The notes below the pieces were generated by a model. It was given only the letters and a program-made list of their open reading frames with translations. It was not told the DNA's origin and made no database searches. A stretch of 64,000 bases of DNA from Nocardia aurantia. GTDB lineage: Bacteria; Actinomycetota; Actinomycetes; Mycobacteriales; Mycobacteriaceae. The stretch lies in assembly GCF_009604425.1 (NCBI RefSeq), contig NZ_WEGI01000010.1, positions 1 to 64,000 of the forward strand, given 5' to 3'. The translations under genes were made by a program, and so were the position numbers. Positions 51,638 through 58,985 of the stretch are shown in pieces; the first letter of the stretch is position 1, and each line of letters begins with the position of its first letter.

Positions 51638-51884
51638 CTAGGACAGCCCCAGGTATTTCGCGACAGCCGTAACCGCGGTGAGGATCGGCTCACACGAATC
51701 CAACTCCGGCACAAGGGCATCGAAGCCGTGTTCGCCGTCGGGAACATCGATCACGTCGACAGTGGCGCGCCGGAACCGGCCCGTGTACGAGGAGCACCGC
51801 AGGCAATGGCGCCACCGAATCGTCGCGCCGACAGACATCGGACTCGTTCGCGCGCTCCGTCACGATGTCGTGCGTGTGCTCCAT
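51638..51884 (-). pseudogene. Relic of an alpha/beta hydrolase (dienelactone-hydrolase-like)
   Basis: One frame from ATG 51884 reads MEHTHDIVTERANES and LPAVLLVHG, the first strand and oxyanion loop of an alpha/beta hydrolase. A second frame then reads VDVIDVPDGEHGFDALVPEL and ends AVAKYLGLS, the catalytic His region and last helix. The roughly 150 middle residues and the nucleophile are missing and the frames do not join, so this is an internally deleted gene. The surrounding 51565-52022 has no other gene. Confidence 0.5.
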
Positions 51885-52022
51885 GGATCCAGTGTGCCCG
51901 GTGTGGAAGGGATCTCACGGTCGGTTCGGGAGAGTGGCACGGGGAAAGCGGTAGCTGGATTACGCACCTCGAGAATATGCGGTGACTCGATCCGAGCGCC
52001 CCGGGCCTGACCGGGTCGGCGG

Positions 52023-53609
52023 GTGGCTCCGATGACCTTGTGCCGTACCCGGCGGGGTGTGCTGGACGGTGCATGGTCCACGATGGAATGCGGTGATCGG
52101 CGAGCGAGAGTAGGTGGATGGGTGGTGCGGGCATCGACCGGCGGGTCCGGGCTTCGGCGGACGCGGGGGCGTATCGCGGCGGCGGATCTGCGGCTGCTGG
52201 ACGCTGTCGGTGCGCGGCGATCGGTGGTACTCGATCGGGTGTTGCCCGGCCTCGGCCGGTGGGCCAACCACGGTGTGCTGTGGTTTGTGGTGGGGATCGG
52301 TATCTCGGTGCGGAAGGATCGGCGGACGCGGCGGGCGGCGCTGCGTGGCGCCGCGGCCATCGGGATCGCGAGCCCGCTGACCAACCTGGTGTTCAAGAAC
52401 GTGTTTCGCCGGTCTCGCCCGCCGATCACGGGCGTCCCGCTGGTGCGGCATCTGGTGCGGCCGCCGATCACACCGTCGTTCCCGTCCGGCCACTCCGCCT
52501 CGGCCGCCGCGTTCGCGACCGCGGTGGCGATGGAAGCGCCTGCGGCCGTGGCGGTTCCGGTCGGCGTGCTCGCCGCGTCCGTCGCGGTGTCCCGGGTGGT
52601 CTCCGGCGCGCACTATCCCTCCGACGTGGTCGTGGGAGCGGCGGTCGGAACGGGTTGCGGTCTGTTGACGCGGTTGTGGTGGCCGGTGCGGCCGCCGGGC
52701 CGGGCGACGGCGGCGGAGAGTGACGCGGATGTGCCGGCGCCCGTATCCGGGGCGGGGGTCGTCGTTCTGATCAACGACGGTGCCGGGACCACGAATCCGC
52801 AACTGTCCGAGGTGATCCGGGCGGAACTCCCCGACGCCGAGGTGCTCGTGCTGCCCGGGGACGAGATGGAGGAAGCGCTGCGGCGCGCGGCCGGTTCGGC
52901 GCGGGTCGTCGCGGTCGCGGGCGGCGACGGGACCGTGAACGCGGCCGCACGGCACCTGGCGGGCACCGATGTGCCGCTGCTGGTGTTGCCCGCGGGCACG
53001 CTCAACCACTTCGCCCACGAACTCGGCGTGCACACGGTGGACGACGCGCTGTCGGCGTTGCGCGCGGGGCACGCGGTCCGGGTCGACGTCGGGCGCGTCG
53101 ACGGCCGGGTGTTCCTCAACACCTGCGCGTTCGGGCTCTACACCGATCTGGTCGCCTTCCGCGGTCGCTGGGAAGGCCGGATCGGGAAGTGGCCGGCGAT
53201 GCTCGCGGGCATGTTCCATGTTCTCCGCCGGGGTCAGCCCCAGTCGGTACTCATCGACGGGGTTCCGCGGCTGGTCTGGATGATATTTCTCGGCAACGGC
53301 CGCTACCATCCGGCCGGATTCGCGCCCGCCTACCGCAGCCGCCTCGACGACGGTCTGCTCGACGTCCGGATCGTCGAGGCCGGGACGCCGTTCGCCGCGA
53401 CCTGGATGGTGTTCGCGATGCTCACCCGCACCCTGCGGTGGTGCCCGGCCTATCGGCAATACACCTCGCCGCGTGTGCATTTCGCCACCGCCGACCCGGT
53501 GCTCCGGCTTTCGCTCGACGGGGAGTACACCGAGGTCAGTGAGCAGGCGACATTGCGGATCGACCCGGCGGCGCTGCTGGTGTACCGGCCGCCGGGCGAC
53601 GTGGAATGA
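52023..53609 (+). CDS. PAP2 phosphatase - diacylglycerol kinase fusion protein
   Basis: This is a protein of up to 528 residues. The N-terminal part is a PAP2 membrane phosphatase with KNVFRRSRPP near 120, PSFPSGHSASAAAFA near 150 and SRVVSGAHYPSDVVVG near 190. The C-terminal part is a diacylglycerol/sphingosine kinase catalytic domain (INDGAGTTNPQLSEVIR, VAVAGGDGTVNAAARHL, LPAGTLNHFAHELGV and the late DGLLDVRIV). It should make and remove lipid phosphates. The start is uncertain: the first about 35 residues are Arg-rich and the in-frame GTG 52122 has AGGTGG upstream. The fusion is known in actinobacteria. Confidence 0.88.
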   Translation: MAPMTLCRTRRGVLDGAWSTMECGDRRARVGGWVVRASTGGSGLRRTRGRIAAADLRLLDAVGARRSVVLDRVLPGLGRWANHGVLWFVVGIGISVRKDRRTRRAALRGAAAIGIASPLTNLVFKNVFRRSRPPITGVPLVRHLVRPPITPSFPSGHSASAAAFATAVAMEAPAAVAVPVGVLAASVAVSRVVSGAHYPSDVVVGAAVGTGCGLLTRLWWPVRPPGRATAAESDADVPAPVSGAGVVVLINDGAGTTNPQLSEVIRAELPDAEVLVLPGDEMEEALRRAAGSARVVAVAGGDGTVNAAARHLAGTDVPLLVLPAGTLNHFAHELGVHTVDDALSALRAGHAVRVDVGRVDGRVFLNTCAFGLYTDLVAFRGRWEGRIGKWPAMLAGMFHVLRRGQPQSVLIDGVPRLVWMIFLGNGRYHPAGFAPAYRSRLDDGLLDVRIVEAGTPFAATWMVFAMLTRTLRWCPAYRQYTSPRVHFATADPVLRLSLDGEYTEVSEQATLRIDPAALLVYRPPGDVE

Positions 53610-53672
53610 GACCGCGTCCCGCTGCCCGCCGGCGACGCTACGGCGGTCCGGCGATCTGTTCGAGGAAGCCGG

Positions 53673-54452
53673 TCACCATGTGGGGATGTAGCCGCCGTCG
53701 ATGCGGAAGTCGGCGCCGGTGATGTTCGCGGCGCGGTCACCGGCCAGTACGAGGGCCAGGGCGGCCACTTCGTCGGGGGTGGAGAAGCGTCCGGTCACGG
53801 TGGAGGCCGCGGCGCCCGCGGCGACGGCGCCGGGGTCGGTGCCGGAGGCTTTGCCGACGGTGGCGGCGACGCCGTCGGCGGCCAGCCACAGATCGGTCGC
53901 GACCGGGCCGGGGCTGATGGTGTTGACGCGGATCCCGTGCGCGCCGAGCTCTTTGGACAGGGCCTTGGAGAAGGCGATCAGGGCGGCCTTGGCGGCGCTG
54001 TAGTCGATCACCAGGGCTTCGGGCAGGGTCGCGTTGACCGAGCCGACGGAGATGATGCTGCCGCCGCCGGCGGCGATCATGGCCGGTACCGCCGCACGGG
54101 TGGTGCGCACCGCGGTGAGCAGGTTCAACTCCAGGGTGTGCTGCCACTGCGCGTCGGTGACGGAGAGGAATCCGTCGGTGCGCGGGGGCGCGCCGCCGAC
54201 GTTGTTGACGAGGATGTCGATGCGGTCGCCGGCGGCGGCGACCAGCGTCGCGGGGCCGTCGGCGGTGCCGAGGTCGACCGTGATCCGTTGCACGGCACCG
54301 GTTTCGGCGAGGTCGTCGAGGTCGGTGCCGAATCGGCGGGCGCCCGCGACCACGCGCGCGCCGGCCGCTGCCAGCGCGCGCACGGTGGCGAGCCCGATGC
54401 CGCGGCTGGCGCCGGTGACGATGGCGACGCGGCCTTCGAGTTCGAGGTCCAT
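53673..54452 (-). CDS. Short-chain dehydrogenase/reductase (SDR)
   Basis: This is a 259-residue classical SDR from ATG 54452. The cofactor motif is AIVTGASRGIGLATV near residue 11, followed by DILVNNVGG near 82. The catalytic triad is Ser in SIISVGSVNA, then Y-SAAK (DYSAAKAAL near 150), and the C-terminus is GGYIPTW. Substrate is unknown. It lies five bases after the upstream alpha/beta hydrolase and is in one operon with it. Confidence 0.92.
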   Translation of the reverse strand: MDLELEGRVAIVTGASRGIGLATVRALAAAGARVVAGARRFGTDLDDLAETGAVQRITVDLGTADGPATLVAAAGDRIDILVNNVGGAPPRTDGFLSVTDAQWQHTLELNLLTAVRTTRAAVPAMIAAGGGSIISVGSVNATLPEALVIDYSAAKAALIAFSKALSKELGAHGIRVNTISPGPVATDLWLAADGVAATVGKASGTDPGAVAAGAAASTVTGRFSTPDEVAALALVLAGDRAANITGADFRIDGGYIPTW

Positions 54453-54457
54453 GTGGA

Positions 54458-55258
54458 TCAGAATCCCATACCGGCGAGCCAGGTCAGGCAGGCGTCGGCG
54501 ACCTCGGGCCAGCCGTGGTCGACGGTCAGGGAATGGCCCCGGTCGGAGAATTCGAGGAGTTCGGTGGGGGCGTCGGTGTGCCGGTACTGCTTCAGCGTCG
54601 CCTTCGTGATCACCTCGGGCACCGTGTGATCCTGTCCGCCGGCGATCAGCAGCAGGGGCGCGCCGGTGTCCCGATCGGTGTTCACCTTCGCCGGGGAGTG
54701 CAGGGAGAAGTTCGCGGCGGCGGCCTCGAACAGCGGGCGCCCCGGTGCGGGGATCGTGTACCGCTCGAACAGATCCTTGGATTCCGGCTCGGGTACGGCG
54801 TTGCCGAAGGCATACCGGAACTGGTCCTCGGTCAGTTCGACCGCGCGGTGGATGTTGGCCGGATTGCGGAACACCGGCAGTGTCGCGTGCAGTGACGACA
54901 ACGGCAGCGGCAGAACACCTTTGATCTGCGCGGCGTCGATGCCGATCGCCGCGACGGCCTTGTCCTCGCCGAGCAGTTTCTGGGCGATCATGCCGCCGAA
55001 GGAATGCCCGATGACGATCGGCGCGGCCGGCAGCCCGGCGATGATGTCGGTGTAGTGCGCGTCGACGGCATCGATGCCGTGATCGGCTATGGCGCCGGGA
55101 TTCTCGCGGCTGGCGGCGACGGTGTCCGCCACCCCGGGCCAGCCCGGCGCGATCGCGGTGTAGCCGGCCTCGGCGAACCTCTCGATCCACGGCTGCCAGG
55201 AGTCGGGGTGCAGCCACAGTCCGTGGATGAATACCACCGGGGGTTTCGTCGTGCTCAT
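54458..55258 (-). CDS. Alpha/beta hydrolase
   Basis: This is a 266-residue cytosolic protein. Oxyanion strand VVFIHGLWLHPDSW is at residue 8, the nucleophile elbow IVIGHSFGGMIAQ near 82, Asp in LLLIAGGQDHTVPE near 208, and His in FSDRGHSLTVDHGWPE near 240. It is a complete Ser-His-Asp hydrolase of the haloperoxidase/esterase group; substrate is unknown. It is followed closely by the SDR, suggesting a shared small-molecule pathway. Confidence 0.92.
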   Translation of the reverse strand: MSTTKPPVVFIHGLWLHPDSWQPWIERFAEAGYTAIAPGWPGVADTVAASRENPGAIADHGIDAVDAHYTDIIAGLPAAPIVIGHSFGGMIAQKLLGEDKAVAAIGIDAAQIKGVLPLPLSSLHATLPVFRNPANIHRAVELTEDQFRYAFGNAVPEPESKDLFERYTIPAPGRPLFEAAAANFSLHSPAKVNTDRDTGAPLLLIAGGQDHTVPEVITKATLKQYRHTDAPTELLEFSDRGHSLTVDHGWPEVADACLTWLAGMGF

Positions 55259-55299
55259 CGGGTTTCCTGTTCTCGGGTGAAAGGTGCTGGGAGTGAGGG

Positions 55300-56115
55300 T
55301 TATCCGGAGACGGCGGCGGTCGCCTCGAGGACGATCGCGGTGACGGCGCCGGGATGGGCGACCATGACCGCGTGGGAGGAGTGCACGCGTTCGACGTGGG
55401 CGTTCGCCCGTTGTGCCAGGTATTCCTGACCGGCGGGCGGAATCGCGTTGTCGTCCAAAGTGATCAGGTCCCAGGACGGGATCGTCCGCCAGGCCGGGGG
55501 ACCGGAGGGGTCCAGTTGGGCGGTCAGCGCCAGCGGGTGCTGGGTGGCGGCCATCCGCTGCTGTTGCGCCGGTGGCACATCGGCGGCGAACACCCGCGCG
55601 AAGTCCTCGGATTTGATGTACACGTCGGGGACGGTGTCCGGCCGGGGGCGGATGTCGATCGTGGCCGGACCGAGCAACCCGCCCGGGAATCGGAGGGGAT
55701 CCACTGCGGTGGTGATGCTTTCGCCTTCGTCGGGCAGGAACGCGCCGACGTACACCAGGGCCCGCACGTTCGGCACCCCACGGGCGGCGTTGGTGATCAC
55801 CGCACCGCCGTAGGAGTGGCCGACCAGCACGATCGGTCCGGGGATCGCCCGCAACGCGGCCCGGACCGCGTCCGCGTCACCGGCGACGCCGCGCAGCGGA
55901 TTGTCCACCGCGACAGCGTGATAGCCGCGATCGCGGAGATCGGCGATGGTGGCGTCCCAGCCGCTGGAATCGGCGAACGCGCCGTGCACGAACACGATCG
56001 TGGGTGTGTCCGTCGCAGCGGCGGCCGGTGTCGCCGTCGACACCGTCGCCGCCACCGGGGTCAGCGCGAGCATTGCCGCCAAGAGCGCTGTGCGCCAATC
56101 GGACCGGACTCTCAT
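55300..56115 (-). CDS. Secreted alpha/beta hydrolase
   Basis: This is a 271-residue protein with signal peptide (LLAAMLALTPVAATVSTATP). The hydrolase fold shows IVFVHGAFADSSGWDATI, nucleophile VLVGHSYGGAVITNA near 110, and His in SSHAVMVAHPGAV near 250. It resembles the HNL/methylesterase-like or EstC-type small hydrolases (VHGAF.DSS.W). It is exported to the cell surface. It is the first gene of a run of minus-strand genes, divergent from the large LuxR-type gene. Confidence 0.9.
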   Translation of the reverse strand: MRVRSDWRTALLAAMLALTPVAATVSTATPAAAATDTPTIVFVHGAFADSSGWDATIADLRDRGYHAVAVDNPLRGVAGDADAVRAALRAIPGPIVLVGHSYGGAVITNAARGVPNVRALVYVGAFLPDEGESITTAVDPLRFPGGLLGPATIDIRPRPDTVPDVYIKSEDFARVFAADVPPAQQQRMAATQHPLALTAQLDPSGPPAWRTIPSWDLITLDDNAIPPAGQEYLAQRANAHVERVHSSHAVMVAHPGAVTAIVLEATAAVSG

Positions 56116-56448
56116 GAGGGTCTCTCTTCTGTTGTCGGCGCCGCTGTCCCGGCGCCTGTTTCGACGCTACGGGCCGGTGCGACGTCCCCGCTTCGGTCGT
56201 TTGACCCAAGTCGATACCGACCTCTACTGCACTGGTGCCCGATCCGTCTCGCGAGCCGGCGGGACGCCGGCCGATCAGTTGGGGCAGGGGGCCGAGGTAG
56301 AGGCCGGCCGCGGTCGCCGCGCACAGCAGCACAAGGCGAATCGGTCAGGTGACACCGGAATGACGTATTTCTGCGCTCGGCACGCCGCTGTCCGATCGCA
56401 GTCGTTCGACGCATTGGCCCGGCGGGCACCGGACGCTACCTTGTTCCG
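56116..56448. other. Intergenic region between hydrolase and LuxR-type gene
   Basis: About 330 bases between divergent genes. No supportable gene is seen; short open frames here are GC-bias artefacts. It must hold both promoters, but I see no clear -35/-10 pair. Confidence 0.4.
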
Positions 56449-58983
56449 GTGACCAGCCAATTGTTCGGCCGGGAGAGTGAAATCCGGGCCTTGACCGAGG
56501 CGATCCGCGGGGTCGCCGACCGGGGTGCGGGTCGGTGCCTGGTGCTGCTCGGGGATCCCGGGATCGGCAAGACGGCCCTGTTGCAGGCCACTCGGGAGAT
56601 CGCGCGTGGCCTGGGGGTCCGGGTGCTGGCGGCCGGCGGGGTGCAGTCCGAGGCGCAACTTCCGTACGCGGGGCTGCATCAGATCCTGCGGCCGCTGCTG
56701 CGGGCGGCGGCCGGTGTGCCGGACCAGCGCCGGCAGGCGCTGCTCACCGCGTTCGGACTGGCCGAGGGGGAGCGGCCGGATATCTACGGCGTCGCCTTGG
56801 CGGCGGTGGACCTGCTCGGCGCGGCGGCGACCGAGCGGCCGGTGGCCATCCTCGTCGACGACGTGCAGTGGCTGGATGCGCAGAGTCAGCAGGTGCTCAC
56901 GTTCATCGCACACCGGCGTGCGCCGTTGCGGATCGCCGTCGTCGGTGCCGTGCGGACCGGATATCCGGGGCCGTTCGTCGTCGCCGGGCTGCCCGAATTG
57001 CAGGTTTCCAGCCTGGACGGGGATGCCGCCGAGGAGATCCTGCGCAGCGTGGCCGACGTGCCGGGGGTGTCGGACCGGCGGCGCATCCGGGAGCAGGCGC
57101 AGGGGAATCCGCTGGCACTGCTCGAACTGCCGCAGACGCTCGCGGGGGCCGCGTATCCGGAGGCACCGGAATGGCAGCCGCTCACCGCCCGGCTGGAGCG
57201 GGCATTCGGGAGCCGGGTGGCCGAACTGGACCCGGCGGCCCGGGACGCGCTGCTGATCGCGGCCGTCGATCCGGTCGACGATCTGACCGAGATCCTGGCC
57301 GCTCTGGCGGTGCTGCGGGGGAGCCCGGTCTCGGCCGAGGTGCTGGCGCCCGCCGTGGCGGTCGGGCTGGTGCGGGTCGAGCAGGGCCGGCTGCTGCTGC
57401 GTCATCCGCTGGTCCGCTCGGGGGTACTCCAGGCCGAGACGATCGAGCGCAGGCACGCCGCCAACGCCGCCGTCGCGGCGGTCCTGGACGCCGACCCGTA
57501 CCGGCGGGCCTGGCACCGGGGACAGTCGCTCGTCGGACCGGACGACGAGATCGCCGACGAGCTGGAGGCGGGTGCGGCGCTGGCCGTCGGGCGGGGCGCG
57601 GCGCTGTCCGCGGTCGGTCTGCTCCAGCGGTCCGCCCAGCTCACCGGCGATTCGGCGCACCGGGGGCACCGGCTGCTGGTGGCCGCCGAGCACGCGTTCA
57701 GCGTCGGCAGGCAGGACCAGGTGAGTCTGCTCGTGACGGCCGCGGAGCGGTGCGACCTGTCCGAGCTCGACTGGGCGCGGTCGCAGTGGCTGCGCGAGAT
57801 CTTCCACGACGGGGTGCCCGGTGACGCCGCCCGGGTGCACCAGCTGTGCGACGTGGCGCGGCAGTCCGGCGCGGCCGGCGACCACGACCTGGCGCTGAAC
57901 CTGCTGTTCGGAGCGGCACTGCGGTGCTGGTGGGCCGATACCGGGCCGGACGCGCGGGGCGATGTGCTCGCCACGGTGAAGGCCCTGGCCGGCGGGGTGG
58001 GCCTCGCGCGCGACCACCGGTACGTGGCCGCGCTCGCGCTCGCCGGACCGGTGGCCGAGTGCGGGACCGTCCTGGACCTGCTGTCCGAGATCGATCCGGC
58101 CGCGATCGCCGACGGCGACGCCCTGCGGGTCTTCGGCATCGCCGCCACCGCGATCGGCGATCCCGTCCGCAGCCTGGCGTTTCTCGGCCGGGCGGAGACC
58201 TTGCTGCGCGCTCAGGGCCGGCTGGCGCTGCTGTCCCAGACGCTCTCCCTCGGTGTGGTCAACCGGCTGCACACCGGCGACTGGGAGGGCGCGCAGGCGG
58301 CCGCCGGGGAGGGGGAGCGGCTGGCGAAGGAGACCGGCCAGCCGATCTGGCGGACCGGGGCGCTGGTCTGCGACGCGTTGAGCAGCGCGTTCCGGGGCGA
58401 CACCGACCAAGCGCTCAGCTACGTGGCCGAGGTGGAGGCGGCGGCGAGCCGGCAGCGGCTGAACCAGCTGTTGTCCATCGCCCAGCTGGCGAAGGGGGCC
58501 GCGCTGCTGGCCGCCGGACGATCCGCGCAGGCGTACCGGGAATTGGCACGATCGTTCCGGTCCGACGATCCGAGTTTTCATCAGCGCGAGCGATTCGGTG
58601 CTGTGATGTTCCTCGCTGCGGCGGCGGTCGAGGCGGGCGAGGAGGCCGCCGCGACCGAGCTTGTTGCCGAGTTGTCGCAGGTCGCGGCCGTTGCTCCGGC
58701 CCCGCTACTGGTCGTTAATCTCCGTTATGCTCGCGCTGTGCTTGCAGACGACGTCACCGCCGATCCGCTCTACGCGGACATGATCAACCAGGACTTCACC
58801 GGTTGGCCGTGGTCGCGAGCGTGCGCGAATCTGGCTCTCGGGGGCCGGCTGCGGCGACTGCGGCGCGGCGCGGAGGCGGTGCCGGCGCTGCGAGCGGCCG
58901 TCACCGAGTTCGATCGCATCGGCGCCAGGCCGTGGTCCGATCGAGCCCGAGCCGAACTCGGAGCGGCAATCAGCGGCTCGTAG
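56449..58983 (+). CDS. Large LuxR-family-like ATPase lacking the C-terminal HTH
   Basis: This is an 844-residue protein from GTG 56449 (MTSQLFGRESEIRALTEAIR). The AAA/STAND ATPase has Walker A LLGDPGIGKTALL near 37 and Walker B AILVDDVQWLDAQ near 140, followed by a long helical TPR-like region. It aligns by eye over its length with the next gene, for example EIFHDGVPGDA. However, it stops at RARAELGAAISGS, where its neighbour continues into a LuxR-type helix-turn-helix. It would thus lack DNA binding unless paired with another protein. Two bases separate its stop from the next ATG. Confidence 0.88.
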   Translation: MTSQLFGRESEIRALTEAIRGVADRGAGRCLVLLGDPGIGKTALLQATREIARGLGVRVLAAGGVQSEAQLPYAGLHQILRPLLRAAAGVPDQRRQALLTAFGLAEGERPDIYGVALAAVDLLGAAATERPVAILVDDVQWLDAQSQQVLTFIAHRRAPLRIAVVGAVRTGYPGPFVVAGLPELQVSSLDGDAAEEILRSVADVPGVSDRRRIREQAQGNPLALLELPQTLAGAAYPEAPEWQPLTARLERAFGSRVAELDPAARDALLIAAVDPVDDLTEILAALAVLRGSPVSAEVLAPAVAVGLVRVEQGRLLLRHPLVRSGVLQAETIERRHAANAAVAAVLDADPYRRAWHRGQSLVGPDDEIADELEAGAALAVGRGAALSAVGLLQRSAQLTGDSAHRGHRLLVAAEHAFSVGRQDQVSLLVTAAERCDLSELDWARSQWLREIFHDGVPGDAARVHQLCDVARQSGAAGDHDLALNLLFGAALRCWWADTGPDARGDVLATVKALAGGVGLARDHRYVAALALAGPVAECGTVLDLLSEIDPAAIADGDALRVFGIAATAIGDPVRSLAFLGRAETLLRAQGRLALLSQTLSLGVVNRLHTGDWEGAQAAAGEGERLAKETGQPIWRTGALVCDALSSAFRGDTDQALSYVAEVEAAASRQRLNQLLSIAQLAKGAALLAAGRSAQAYRELARSFRSDDPSFHQRERFGAVMFLAAAAVEAGEEAAATELVAELSQVAAVAPAPLLVVNLRYARAVLADDVTADPLYADMINQDFTGWPWSRACANLALGGRLRRLRRGAEAVPALRAAVTEFDRIGARPWSDRARAELGAAISGS

Positions 58984-58985
58984 TG

